Counted from the first letter of the stretch, positions 52,767 through 62,279 are shown. The stretch: DNA of 64,000 nt from an uncultured Clostridia bacterium (GCA_947053655.1 CAMRTO010000004.1:1-64000); one strand, 5' to 3'. Program-made: numbers and translations. Notes: generated by a model not told the origin, from the letters alone.

Positions 52767-52840
52767 ACGGGCTCAGCCCGTAAAAATTAAATAAAAAATT
52801 GCCAAGGGTATACCCTTGTTCCGTGTTTTTAACACGGAAC
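52767..52840 (+). promoter_or_regulatory. Array of three hairpins in the long leader
   Basis: ACGGGCT/AGCCCGT with one-base loop (52767-52781), the perfect palindrome CAAGGGTATACCCTTG (52803-52818), and GTTCCGTGTT/AACACGGAAC (52818-52840). The function is unknown; they could stabilise the mRNA or take part in attenuation. Confidence 0.6.
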
Positions 52841-52921
52841 AGTATAATCTATCCGTTGTCCTGTTTCTTTAAATTCGTTTAAAGGGGCGTAAGGGCGCGG
52901 CTATCATTTTCGGACATTATT

Positions 52922-52934
52922 AAACGGTTAACCG
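52922..52934 (+). promoter_or_regulatory. LacI-type operator site 1 (full palindrome)
   Basis: AAACGGTTAACCG contains the perfect palindrome CGGTTAACCG, the usual form of LacI-family operators. The same AAACGGTTAA core recurs at 53002 and 54759. Confidence 0.65.
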
Positions 52935-53001
52935 AAATAAGCCGAAAATCATTAAATCAGATTATATGAAAAAATATCAAATTTTTTCAAATAAATAAAA
53001 A

Positions 53002-53011
53002 AAACGGTTAA
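53002..53011 (+). promoter_or_regulatory. LacI-type operator site 2 (half-site)
   Basis: AAACGGTTAA, immediately before the ribosome-binding site of the first starch gene. Confidence 0.5.
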
Positions 53012-53024
53012 GTGAGGAAAATTT

Positions 53025-54650
53025 ATGAAAAAATCAAAACTTCTTGTGGCTGCCGTAACAGCGTCGGTGCTGGCGCTCGGCGGCGGTGCGCTTGCGGGCT
53101 GTAACAAACACAGCCACGAATATTCGCAAGACTGGCAAAAGGACGGAACGGGGCACTGGCACGTTGCGACCTGCGACGACCTCAAAGAGGGCGATAAGGA
53201 CTACATAAAGGATTTCGCGGCGCACGTCTGGGGCGGCGATAACGAGTGCGACGTTTGCCATTACGTAAAAACCACGCCTCCGCCTACGCCTACCGAGAAG
53301 GTTACTCTCAATAAAACCGAGCTTAATCTCGGCTTGGGCAATCTCGAGGCGGAGCTTACCGCAACGGTTAACGGCGGCGGTACGGTTACCTGGTCGTCGG
53401 ATAATCCCGAAGTAGTTGCCGTAAACGAAGAAACGGGCTATGTAGAAGCTTTCAAACCCGGCGCGGCGACAATTACGGCTACGGTAGTAGGCGGTACGGA
53501 TAAGGCAACCTGCGAGGTGTCGGTTGCGGACGGCTACTATTTAATAGGCGGGCAGGATGCCGCATGGAATAAAGTCGGCGTATTCGGACAGAGCGGCGTC
53601 GTATACTTCATGCCTACCGAAACGGAAGGTATCTACAAGACGGAAAGCACAGAGCTTCCCAGAATGGGCAACTTCCAGGTTGCGCTGGTAGGCGTCGTGG
53701 ACGCAAACTGGTACAAACAGGCGTTCAACGGAAAGCATATCGCGGCGGGCGATACCGTATTAAGCAAAGTGGGCGATAACATCGGCGTCGAAAAACACGG
53801 CATGTATACCATAACCCTTGATCTGACCGGCGAAGAAGCAGTTATTTCCGGCGTCTGCGACGAAGAAATCAACGACGGCGACGTTCAGGATATCTACTAT
53901 ATTGTCGGTTCCGCAAACAAAACCTCCGGTTGGACTACGGTTACAGACGCTGCCGACGCAGGCGACTACGTGTTTACCGACAACGGAAACGGAACATATT
54001 CCCTGACCGTAGAGCTGGCTAAGGGCGGCGACTTCAAGGTTGCAATCGCAGGTATGGCTTGGAACGGCTCGCTGGGCGAATCGGCTATCCCCAGCGATTT
54101 GATAGGCACCAAAGGCACCGCAACCAAAGACACTACTTATAAACTTACCTGGTCGGACAGCGACAATATCGGCGTAGGTCTGTCTGGCAGATATACTTTC
54201 ACTCTCAATCCCAACGGCGGGGATCGCAACAAGCTCACCTATACGTTCGAAGAAACCGAAGATACCGAAACCGGCGACGAGGTTACTATCCTTCACTATT
54301 ACATCAAAGGCGACGCGTTGGCAACAGATAACGGCTGGAACGTAGGAACAGACGAAGCTTACGAGCTGAAAGAAACCGGAGAAGGCACGGGCATTTATGC
54401 AATAACGGTAGAACTTAAAGCTACCGGCGGATTTATGTTCTGGTCGTGTGCGGAGGATAAATCCGGCAACGTTACGGGAATACAGGTAGACTACTTCAAT
54501 AACGGCAACTCTACGTTTACGGCTACGGACAACTGCGTAACGGCTACGACAAACTTCTCTCCCACGGCGGTAGGCTGGTACACTATAACGCTCAATCCCG
54601 AAACCAAGGTATTGACGTTCAGCTATTCGGCGACAGCGCCTACGGTATAA
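53025..54650 (+). CDS. Starch-binding surface lipoprotein (SusE/F-like modules)
   Basis: Signal peptide with lipobox LAGC, then a His/Trp module (HSHEYSQDW and HWHVATC) resembling that of the 7104-9161 lipoprotein. A BIG2-type immunoglobulin domain covers about residues 85-170 (VTLNKTELNLGLGNLEAELT). Three repeated beta domains follow from about 173, 290 and 425 (YYLIGGQDAAWNK, YYIVGSANKTSGW, YYIKGDALATDNGW), each ending YTITL or YTFTL. This is the layout of SusE/SusF-type starch-binding modules, with Trp residues suited to stacking on glucose rings. It probably holds starch at the cell surface for the amylase encoded next. Confidence 0.8.
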   Translation: MKKSKLLVAAVTASVLALGGGALAGCNKHSHEYSQDWQKDGTGHWHVATCDDLKEGDKDYIKDFAAHVWGGDNECDVCHYVKTTPPPTPTEKVTLNKTELNLGLGNLEAELTATVNGGGTVTWSSDNPEVVAVNEETGYVEAFKPGAATITATVVGGTDKATCEVSVADGYYLIGGQDAAWNKVGVFGQSGVVYFMPTETEGIYKTESTELPRMGNFQVALVGVVDANWYKQAFNGKHIAAGDTVLSKVGDNIGVEKHGMYTITLDLTGEEAVISGVCDEEINDGDVQDIYYIVGSANKTSGWTTVTDAADAGDYVFTDNGNGTYSLTVELAKGGDFKVAIAGMAWNGSLGESAIPSDLIGTKGTATKDTTYKLTWSDSDNIGVGLSGRYTFTLNPNGGDRNKLTYTFEETEDTETGDEVTILHYYIKGDALATDNGWNVGTDEAYELKETGEGTGIYAITVELKATGGFMFWSCAEDKSGNVTGIQVDYFNNGNSTFTATDNCVTATTNFSPTAVGWYTITLNPETKVLTFSYSATAPTV

Positions 54651-54672
54651 AAAAACAAAATATCTATCCTTA

Positions 54673-54705
54673 ACCGAATGCTCTGCCTCAAGGCAGGGCT
54701 TCGGT
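54673..54705 (+). terminator. Stem-loop between the starch-binding protein and amylase genes
   Basis: CCGAA and CTGCCT pair with AGGCAG and TTCGG around a tiny loop. T-run is short and some distance away. It may partly terminate transcription or stabilise the upstream mRNA, giving more binding protein than enzyme. Confidence 0.55.
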
Positions 54706-54758
54706 AAAGGAATAACTTTTTCGGGCTTGATTGCAGGTCCGGATAAGTTTTTTATATT

Positions 54759-54768
54759 AAACGGTTAA
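54759..54768 (+). promoter_or_regulatory. LacI-type operator site 3 (half-site)
   Basis: AAACGGTTAA, 47 bp before the amylase start. It suggests a second regulated promoter between the two genes. Confidence 0.5.
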
Positions 54769-54815
54769 TATGACCGAAGTCACATTGAGCGGCAAAAATC
54801 AAAACGGAGGAATTT

Positions 54816-57443
54816 ATGAAGGAGTTTTTTAAAGGCAAATTACATTTGCTTTGCTTTTTGATTGCGGCGGTAATGCTTTTGGGTATAGCTTTGCCCGCCT
54901 GCAAGAAAAAACCGACGACTAAATCCGAATACACGGTATCCTTCAACGTCGGCGACGACGCGGCGGCGGCAGGCGTTTCCACGCCCGAAAGTCAGACGGT
55001 AAAAAGGGACGGTAAAGTCGTTCAGCCAACTGTCGACGCATGGGAAGGACACGAGCTTATAGGCTGGTACAAAGGGTCCGCCCAATGGGATTTCACTACC
55101 GATACTGTAACTTCCGACATGACGCTTAAAGCGGAGTGGAAGAAGGACGTAAGTGCGGAAGTGGCTAAAAAGTACGAAGAAAATCTTAACTGGGGCGTGA
55201 AAGACCACCTTTATATTCACTATTTAAGGGGCGCTCATTCCGAGTCGGAGCAGGGCAAGACGAACAATGCCGCGGCTCCCGACTACGCTACGCAGATAGA
55301 CTCGTCCGTGTACGGCGACTGGGGACTTTGGGTTTGGGAGTACTTCCCCATAAACAGCGAGGGCAGGGCGTTCTATCCCATGAAGATAGACGAGTCCGGC
55401 GCGGTTTACGACATAGACCTTAAAGCCGATTACAGCGACGGCGGCTGGAACGAAGCCACGCTCAACAACAAGGGACTTAACATAAATTACGGCAACGCCC
55501 TCCGTCTGGGCATGCAGGTATACTCGCAGGACAGCCGTATACACGGCTCGGGCTTCTGGGTTAACGACGGCGGCGACGTGTACGTTGTTCTGGAAGACGC
55601 AAAGAGGGATAAGGGTGATTACCACTGGTTCGTACGGCAGGGCAGCGTGGGAGAAGGTTCGGCTAAATTCACAAACGCTTCCGTAGACGACCCCTATGCT
55701 GGCATAGAGCCCGGTTCGGCTACCACAAAGTACGACGTAACCTCCAACAAGGGCAACAACAACGTTTACGTCCAGCAACCGGTTGCGGAAGGCTGGGAAC
55801 AAAACAGCGTAGGCTATCAGGTTTTCATAGCCTCGTTCGCCGACAGTAACGGCGACGGAATGGGCGATATAAGGGGAATTATCAACAAGCTGGACTATCT
55901 CGAAGGTCTCGGCGTCGACACCCTTTGGCTTACGCCCTTCCAGCACTCCAACTCCTACCACGGCTACGATATAATGGACTACTTCTCGGTAGACCCCAGA
56001 TTCGGCACCCTGGAGGATTACAGAGAGCTTTTAAACAAAGCGCACAAGAAGGGAATGAAGGTTCTTCTCGACTTCGTTTTGAACCACACTTCGACTTCCA
56101 ATCCCTGGTTCGTCAAATCGCAAAGTCTGACCAAGGAAAAGATAAAAATGCCGGACGGCACCGTTAAGGAAATAGACTACCGCAACTTCTACACCTGGCA
56201 GAACGAGGAATACGTTTCGTCTATCAAGGACCCTCAGGAAAAGGCGCAGTGGTTCAAGGACCCCAACGGTTATTACTTCTATTCAAGCTTCAGCTCGACC
56301 ATGCCGGAACTTAACTTCGACTATCAGGCGACGCGCGACGCTATTCTGGACGTTGCGCTGTACTGGATGAGCTTCGGTCTGGACGGCTTCCGTCTCGACG
56401 CGGTAAAGCACATTTACATGGCTAACGAAAGCCGCGACCGGTCGGACTGGGTTGTAACGGATAAAGGCGCTACGGGCGATTATTCGTTCGATATGAATAA
56501 AAACGCACACTTCTTCATGGAGTTCAACGCAAAGCTTAAAGCAAGCTATCCCAACGCGTTGCTTTTGGGCGAAAACTTCAACGGCGACCCTGCAAATCTT
56601 GCCGGCTTATACGGCGGACTGGATTCGCAGTTCAACTTCAACTGGTATTACGACACGACCCATAACCTTGCGCAGCTTGCAGGCGGCAAGAGCGGCAGCG
56701 CGGCGAAAATACTCAACCAGTACGATTCCGCACAGTTCAGCTTCTCGCAGTTCCGTAAGGATTATATAGACGGCGTGTTCACTTCCAACCACGACGTGCA
56801 GCGCGCACGCGACAAGCTGTATGCAACCGACAAGGGCGTTCCCCTCACGTCGGTTAAGGGCGACGCGGCATGGACTTTGTCCGGCGACCTTGCAAAGCTT
56901 TATGCGGGAATGAGCCTTACCGTACCCGGCATCACCTGGATTTACAACGGCGACGAGCTGGGCATGTTCGGCACCAAGAAAGACAACCCCGCAGGCGACG
57001 GCGCAGGACACGAGGACAGGTGGTACCGCCAGCCAATGAAGTGGTCCAAAGAGCTCGGCGGCAGTGAAAACAACTGCCATTACCTGATGGGCTTCAACAA
57101 CTACGAGATGGAGTGGGATGCCCTCAACGTCCAGCTTGACGGCGTTGCGGAGCAGCAGACGGACGCGGGTTCCGTTTACAGCGTCTATAAGGACTTGATC
57201 AGAATCCGCAGGCAAAATCCCGTCCTCGCAAGGGGCAAGGTCGTTTCCCATACAACCTCTGGCAATGTAATTTGCTATTCGGTTAAGGACGCGGACAGTG
57301 AAATATTAATCTACATCAACGCAAGAAGCACGGCTTTGGCGGCGGGCTATAGCCTTCCCGCAGGGGCGACCCTTCTGTACGGAAGCGGACTTGCGGACTC
57401 CAACGTTCCCGCAATGTCCATTCAGATTTATAAGGTGAAATAA
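54816..57443 (+). CDS. Secreted GH13 amylase/pullulanase-like lipoprotein
   Basis: Lipobox near LPAC, then an InlB-type repeat (about residues 40-105), then a module like CBM41 (about 125-300; IHYLRGAH and YGDWGLWVW), and a GH13 catalytic barrel from about 330. Conserved regions are present: region I VLLDFVLNHTS, region II DGFRLDAVKHI (nucleophile Asp near 528), region III LLLGENFNG (acid Glu near 586), and region IV FTSNHDVQRAR (Asp near 660). The pairing of CBM41 and GH13 is common in pullulanases and in secreted alpha-amylases; I cannot separate them by eye. Location outside the cell matches its role in starch breakdown before MalEFG uptake. Confidence 0.88.
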   Translation: MKEFFKGKLHLLCFLIAAVMLLGIALPACKKKPTTKSEYTVSFNVGDDAAAAGVSTPESQTVKRDGKVVQPTVDAWEGHELIGWYKGSAQWDFTTDTVTSDMTLKAEWKKDVSAEVAKKYEENLNWGVKDHLYIHYLRGAHSESEQGKTNNAAAPDYATQIDSSVYGDWGLWVWEYFPINSEGRAFYPMKIDESGAVYDIDLKADYSDGGWNEATLNNKGLNINYGNALRLGMQVYSQDSRIHGSGFWVNDGGDVYVVLEDAKRDKGDYHWFVRQGSVGEGSAKFTNASVDDPYAGIEPGSATTKYDVTSNKGNNNVYVQQPVAEGWEQNSVGYQVFIASFADSNGDGMGDIRGIINKLDYLEGLGVDTLWLTPFQHSNSYHGYDIMDYFSVDPRFGTLEDYRELLNKAHKKGMKVLLDFVLNHTSTSNPWFVKSQSLTKEKIKMPDGTVKEIDYRNFYTWQNEEYVSSIKDPQEKAQWFKDPNGYYFYSSFSSTMPELNFDYQATRDAILDVALYWMSFGLDGFRLDAVKHIYMANESRDRSDWVVTDKGATGDYSFDMNKNAHFFMEFNAKLKASYPNALLLGENFNGDPANLAGLYGGLDSQFNFNWYYDTTHNLAQLAGGKSGSAAKILNQYDSAQFSFSQFRKDYIDGVFTSNHDVQRARDKLYATDKGVPLTSVKGDAAWTLSGDLAKLYAGMSLTVPGITWIYNGDELGMFGTKKDNPAGDGAGHEDRWYRQPMKWSKELGGSENNCHYLMGFNNYEMEWDALNVQLDGVAEQQTDAGSVYSVYKDLIRIRRQNPVLARGKVVSHTTSGNVICYSVKDADSEILIYINARSTALAAGYSLPAGATLLYGSGLADSNVPAMSIQIYKVK

Positions 57444-57455
57444 GGGGGTGCGGAC

Positions 57456-58364
57456 ATGAAAAAGATTTTAGCGTTAACTTTAACCGGTATGATGCTTTTG
57501 GGCGGCTCCGGCGCGGCGGTGGCGTTTGCGTCGGCGGAGCCCGACGGTGGCGCTCATACTCAGACAACTGCGCCCGAAGCGGAGCAGGCAAAGCTTTACC
57601 TCGTCCCCGGCACTTATGCGGCGGACGGCGAGGTTAAGGAAAATACGGTTTCCGCAGGCGCGCAAAAGCTTTCCGCGGAGCAGTGCGACGCGATATTTAC
57701 AGACAATGCGTATCTGTGCACTCTTTCCGAAGGCGAAGATCTTCCCGTTCCCGTCAGCGAAAGGGTCGACAAGAACGGCGCAAAATATACGTTCAACGGC
57801 TGGTGGTCGATAGTCGACGCGACTGTAACCTACTTCGATAAAGTTCCGTCCGTTACGGAGACCACGTATCTTTACGCGGACTGGCGCGCGGATTTATCCC
57901 AGCGCAAAGACCCCGTAGTTCCCGACGAAAGCACGGCGGCGCAACCCAACCATTACATGTCGGTAAAACGTGCCGCCACGGGCGAGGAAGAAATATTAAC
58001 CCTGCGCATAAGCGGAACGGACGTAACCACCGCGGACAAATTGGGCTACGACAGGGCAGTGCAGTTATATAACGGCTGGTTCGAGCTTAGCCCCGGCGAC
58101 GAAATCACCGTCTACTCGGCGGGACTGGGCGGCGCGGAGGAAGTACAGGTTGCCCCGCTTGCCGTCACAGGACAAAAAATCGACCTTGAAAACGACGGAG
58201 ACGGCAGTAACATTACCGCAAACTATTTAACGGCTTCGTTGACGGGCGTGCCTAAGCTTACTTATAGAAAATCCCAGAAAAAGCGTCCTTTCAGAATTTA
58301 TATAAAGTTCCATTCCGACGGCGCTAAGATGGCAGTCTATATGGAGCCTATGGACAGGACTTAA
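57456..58364 (+). CDS. Secreted protein with an InlB-like repeat
   Basis: The first ~27 residues are a cleavable signal peptide (MMLLGGSGAAVAFASAEP). An InlB-like repeat follows at about 80-150 (YTFNGWWSIVDATVTYFDK), and the rest is beta-rich (LTLRISGTDVTTADKLGYDR, FELSPGDEITVYSAG). I do not recognise the C-terminal domain. It starts 12 bp after the amylase stop with GGGGTG as its ribosome-binding site, so it is co-transcribed and probably helps in substrate binding. Confidence 0.7.
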   Translation: MKKILALTLTGMMLLGGSGAAVAFASAEPDGGAHTQTTAPEAEQAKLYLVPGTYAADGEVKENTVSAGAQKLSAEQCDAIFTDNAYLCTLSEGEDLPVPVSERVDKNGAKYTFNGWWSIVDATVTYFDKVPSVTETTYLYADWRADLSQRKDPVVPDESTAAQPNHYMSVKRAATGEEEILTLRISGTDVTTADKLGYDRAVQLYNGWFELSPGDEITVYSAGLGGAEEVQVAPLAVTGQKIDLENDGDGSNITANYLTASLTGVPKLTYRKSQKKRPFRIYIKFHSDGAKMAVYMEPMDRT

Positions 58365-58398
58365 AAAAGAAAAGTTCGTTTTTCTCCCCAAATGCGTC

Positions 58399-58436
58399 CG
58401 CTCCGCCTTCCGCCTTACGGCGGGGGCGGCAGCGGG
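58399..58436 (+). terminator. Long GC-rich hairpin before lacI
   Basis: CCGCTCCGCC and CCGCC pair with GGCGG and GGCGGCAGCGG around TTAC, with small bulges. There is no following T-run. It separates the secreted-protein genes from the regulator and uptake genes. Confidence 0.55.
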
Positions 58437-58469
58437 GGCAGACTTTTCACATAACGGATAATACGGCTA

Positions 58470-59267
58470 ATGGAAAGAATAACCATCAAAGACGTCGCCC
58501 GTCTTGCGGACGTGTCGGTCGCTACGGTTTCGTACATAGTCAACGGCATACACGAGGACAGGTACACGCCCGACACCAAGCGCAAGGTTTTGCAAATAGT
58601 AAACCTTTACAATTATCAGCCTTCGCGGCTTGCGCAGTCGTTTGCGCTCAGCAAAAGCAGAAACGTAATAATCCTTACAGACAAGCAGGAATCCATTTTA
58701 CAGAAGGCGGAAAGCTACGACTTTTTAATGCTTTTCTGCAAGACGTTCGAAAGTCTGGGCTACAACCCGATAATTCAGACCCATCTTGAAAACACCCGCG
58801 TCGACATGGCGGACGCGATTATTTGCTTCGGAATGGAGGAGGATAAGTTCCGCCGCTTCGCGCAGGAAAATTTCGTGCCCCTTATTTCCGTCAACGGAAA
58901 AATCAACGACGAGCTGTTTTTTCAGGTCTGGCAGGACTTTGAGCGCGTTATGCAAAAGGGCGGGGAAAAATTCGGAAAAAACAACTTCACGCCCGTGCTC
59001 GTCGACATGTACAACGCGGTTTTAAAGCAGGAAATACGCGCTTTGGCGGAAAATACCGTTTTCGTCGCCGGCAACGATTTAAGCAAACTGCCTAAGGGCA
59101 ACGTCGTTATCGTCCATTCCTCTTTAAGGGAGGTGTACGGCTTGGGCAGGTCGGAAGTTCTTTACTTCCCCGCCAACACGCAGGCAAGACAGGACGCCAT
59201 AATCGACTGTTTTAAAAAAGCTACGGAAAGGGTTCAGGGTACCGTGCATACGGTACGCGTCAAGTGA
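58470..59267 (+). CDS. LacI-family transcriptional regulator
   Basis: N-terminal LacI helix-turn-helix ITIKDVARLADVSVATVSYI with hinge YNYQPSRLAQSFALSKS. The ligand-binding domain is reduced: total length is 265 residues against the usual 330-340, so part of the periplasmic-binding fold is missing or diverged. It is likely the local repressor of the starch locus, binding AAACGGTTAA sites, with a maltodextrin as inducer. This is inference from context. It lies inside the locus and is followed by the cytoplasmic GH13 gene after 7 bp. Confidence 0.88.
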   Translation: MERITIKDVARLADVSVATVSYIVNGIHEDRYTPDTKRKVLQIVNLYNYQPSRLAQSFALSKSRNVIILTDKQESILQKAESYDFLMLFCKTFESLGYNPIIQTHLENTRVDMADAIICFGMEEDKFRRFAQENFVPLISVNGKINDELFFQVWQDFERVMQKGGEKFGKNNFTPVLVDMYNAVLKQEIRALAENTVFVAGNDLSKLPKGNVVIVHSSLREVYGLGRSEVLYFPANTQARQDAIIDCFKKATERVQGTVHTVRVK

Positions 59268-59274
59268 GCGGACA

Positions 59275-60978
59275 ATGAACAAATACGCAGTGTATCACAC
59301 ACCGGACAGTAACTATGCGTACGCGGTTGCGCGCGATACAATCGTCGTAACTTTAAGGACGGCGCAAAACGACGTTTTCGACGGGATAGAAATTCTCTAT
59401 CAGAACAAATATATTTTTACGGAGCAGCGCCTTTCCAAGGAAATGCGAAAGTGCGCGTCCGACGGCGTCTTTTCGTATTACCGTGCGGAAATCACCCTTC
59501 CCGACGCAAGGTTTGCGTATATTTTCAAGCTTATACAAAAGGGAAAAATTTATTACTTTTCCGAGGACGGCATTTCGGACAAATACAGCTTCGGCCTGGC
59601 TTATTACACGTTTTTCCAGTTTCCGTTTATAAACGCCGTCGACGTTCCGCAGGTTGCGGGGTGGACGAAAAACGCGGTATTTTATCAGATTTTCGTAGAC
59701 AGGTTCGCCCGCGGCGATTTTCAAAAGGACGACTCTTACATAAACACAGATTGGAACGGAAAAACAGACAGATATTCTTTCTGCGGCGGCGATTTGCAGG
59801 GGATAGAGAATAAGCTTCCCTATCTTAAAGAGTCGGGCTTCAACGCTTTGTATCTTACGCCTGTATTTTTGTCGGATTCCAACCACAAGTACGGCATAAG
59901 GGACTATTTGCAGGTGGACCCGCAGTTCGGCGGTAACGGAAAACTTAAAAGCCTTTTGTCCGCCGCGCACGCGCAGGATATAAAAATAATCGTGGACTGC
60001 GTGTTCAACCATTGCGACGCCGACCACCCTTATTTTCTGGACGTCAGGGAAAAGGGGCGCAAGTCTGAGTATTTCGATTGGTTCATAATCGACGGGGATT
60101 TTCCGTCGGTCGAAAAGCGCAATTACGCGTGTTTCGCCTATTGCGGGACAATGCCCAAATGGAATACAAGCAACCCCGACGTGCGCCGCTATTTGACGGA
60201 TATTGCTTTGCAGTATCTTAAAACGGGCTTCGACGGTCTGCGGCTTGACGTCGCGGACGAAATTTCGCACGAAATGTGGCGCCTGCTTCGGCGCGAGGTC
60301 AAGACGGCTTATCCCGAGGCGGTGATAATAGGCGAAATATGGCACGACAGCGGTCAATGGCTTAAAGGCGACCAGTTGGACGGAGTAATGAACTACAAAT
60401 TACAGAAAATTTTAGTGGATTACTTCGGTCAGAAGCCGATAAAAGCGGCTTCGGCGGCAAACGCAATGAACGCCCTTTTAATTGCCAATACCGAGCAGGC
60501 AAATTCTAATTATCTCAACTTTCTGGACAGTCACGACACGCCCAGATTTTTCCGCACTGCGGGCGGAAACGAAAAAAGACTTTTATGCGCGCTTTGCGCG
60601 GTCGTCATGTTCCCCGGCATGCCGTGCGTTTTCTACGGCACGGAAATACCGCTTGACGGCGGGGGCGACCCCGACTGCCGCCGACCCTTCGACTGGACTT
60701 TCAAAAACCGTTCGCCTTTTTATAAGGAAAAGTTCAATCGGGTTATCGGCTTGAAAAAGCAGTGCGCCTTTTCGGACGCGTCGGCGGAAATTTCGGAAGA
60801 AGACGGGCTTTTGAAAATAATCCGCAAAACAGACGGCGGTACGGTCTGCGCATATTTCAATACGTCCGGCTCGGATAAAAAAATCCGACCCGACGGAAAG
60901 ACGCTTTTTAGTATAAATTACAGCGACGGCATTATTTCAAACGACGGAAGCGTCGTTGTCGAAAATATCAAAAATTAA
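59275..60978 (+). CDS. Cytoplasmic GH13 alpha-glycosidase (neopullulanase/cyclomaltodextrinase type)
   Basis: No signal peptide. The first ~130 residues form a beta-rich N-domain (FAYIFKLIQKGKIYYF), as in the GH13_20 subgroup of neopullulanases, cyclomaltodextrinases and maltogenic amylases. The barrel has region I VDCVFNHCD, region II DGLRLDVAD (nucleophile Asp near 325), region III IIGEIWHD (Glu near 354) and region IV LDSHDTPRF (Asp near 421). It would degrade imported maltodextrins or cyclodextrins. Exact specificity is not readable. It is placed between the repressor and malE. Confidence 0.9.
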   Translation: MNKYAVYHTPDSNYAYAVARDTIVVTLRTAQNDVFDGIEILYQNKYIFTEQRLSKEMRKCASDGVFSYYRAEITLPDARFAYIFKLIQKGKIYYFSEDGISDKYSFGLAYYTFFQFPFINAVDVPQVAGWTKNAVFYQIFVDRFARGDFQKDDSYINTDWNGKTDRYSFCGGDLQGIENKLPYLKESGFNALYLTPVFLSDSNHKYGIRDYLQVDPQFGGNGKLKSLLSAAHAQDIKIIVDCVFNHCDADHPYFLDVREKGRKSEYFDWFIIDGDFPSVEKRNYACFAYCGTMPKWNTSNPDVRRYLTDIALQYLKTGFDGLRLDVADEISHEMWRLLRREVKTAYPEAVIIGEIWHDSGQWLKGDQLDGVMNYKLQKILVDYFGQKPIKAASAANAMNALLIANTEQANSNYLNFLDSHDTPRFFRTAGGNEKRLLCALCAVVMFPGMPCVFYGTEIPLDGGGDPDCRRPFDWTFKNRSPFYKEKFNRVIGLKKQCAFSDASAEISEEDGLLKIIRKTDGGTVCAYFNTSGSDKKIRPDGKTLFSINYSDGIISNDGSVVVENIKN

Positions 60979-60996
60979 ATTTCAGGAGGAATATTC

Positions 60997-62262
60997 ATGA
61001 AAAAAGGTATTGTATCGTTACTTGCCTGCGGCGTGCTTGCGGCGGGCGCGGTTGCCGGCTTTACGGGCTGCCAGGACAAAGGTTTAAAACTTACGGTTTG
61101 GGGCTCGGCGGCGCAGCAGGAAACGCTTAAACAGATGGTCGCTAAATTCGAGGCGGCAAACCCCGATACAAAGTATAATATTAAGGTAGGAATCTGCGAG
61201 GAGGATATGGCGGTAAGCAACATTGCGCCCGATCCCTCGGCGGCGGCGGACGTTTTCTGCTATTCCAACGACCAGCTGATTCCTCTTTTGCGCGTAGGCG
61301 CTTTGGCAAAGGTAGGCGGAACCTTCCTCAACGACGTAAAAACCGATAATGTAGAAGAATCCGTTAAATCGTGCTCTATTGCGTACGGCACGGCAGACGA
61401 GGCGGTGTACGGCTATCCGTACGCTTCGGACAACGGTTACTTTATGTATTATGACAAGTCGGTGCTGTCCGAAACGGACGTTACCTCGCTTGAAAGCATA
61501 ATTTCCGTCTGCGAAAGCAAAAACAAAAAAATCGGCTGGGCGGTAGACGTCCCCTGGTACACGGCGGGCTGGTTCTTCGCTTTCGGCTGCGACTACTCGG
61601 TCGAGTACGATTATACCGACAACTATAAGGAAACAAATATAGACATCAGCCTCAACAACGAAGGCGGGATAAAAGCCTGTAAGGCAATGGCAAAGCTTGC
61701 GGCGAATAAAACCGTTTTTGCAGGTAAAGGAACCGACAATGAAAAGATTATAACGGGTTTCAGTACCAAACAAATGGCTGTCGGTGTATCGGGTACCTGG
61801 ATAGCCAAGGTCATGAAGGAAAAGCTCGGCGAAAATTACGGCGTTTGCAAGCTTCCCACCGTAACGGTGGACGGCGATACGAGACAGCTTTCCTCGTTCA
61901 AAGGCTATAAGCTTTTCGGCGTAAATCCCCATAGCGGCGACAGAATCGTAGAGGCGCACAAGCTTGCCGCTTTCCTTTCAAGCGAGTCAATGCAGGCTGA
62001 GCGTTTCGAAAAGCATATGGTAGGTCCTACCAACACGGCGGCGGCTAACGCCATAAGCAACGATGCAACGTTTATGGCGCTTAACGCGCAGAACGCGTTC
62101 GCAAAGGAGCAAACCTCCGTTCCTTCAAGCTTTTGGGAGCCTTTGAAAAGCGTAGGACTGAATATTATCGACGACTTATTAAGCGAAAACGGCGGCGGTG
62201 GAAAGCTTTCGTATGCCGACAAGCTTGAAGCGGTAGAAAAACAGATTAAAAATATAAAATAA
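60997..62262 (+). CDS. malE: Maltodextrin ABC transporter substrate-binding lipoprotein
   Basis: Signal peptide with lipobox GFTGC, then an extracellular solute-binding protein family 1 fold (LTVWGSAAQQETLKQMVAKF, GYPYASDNGYFMYYDKS, and VGVSGTWIAKVMKEKLGENY). Length 421 is typical. It delivers maltodextrins to MalF-MalG. GGAGG precedes the ATG. The neighbouring GH13 and permease genes support the maltose/maltodextrin call. Confidence 0.88.
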   Translation: MKKGIVSLLACGVLAAGAVAGFTGCQDKGLKLTVWGSAAQQETLKQMVAKFEAANPDTKYNIKVGICEEDMAVSNIAPDPSAAADVFCYSNDQLIPLLRVGALAKVGGTFLNDVKTDNVEESVKSCSIAYGTADEAVYGYPYASDNGYFMYYDKSVLSETDVTSLESIISVCESKNKKIGWAVDVPWYTAGWFFAFGCDYSVEYDYTDNYKETNIDISLNNEGGIKACKAMAKLAANKTVFAGKGTDNEKIITGFSTKQMAVGVSGTWIAKVMKEKLGENYGVCKLPTVTVDGDTRQLSSFKGYKLFGVNPHSGDRIVEAHKLAAFLSSESMQAERFEKHMVGPTNTAAANAISNDATFMALNAQNAFAKEQTSVPSSFWEPLKSVGLNIIDDLLSENGGGGKLSYADKLEAVEKQIKNIK

Positions 62263-62279
62263 GTATTTCCGGTGAAATA

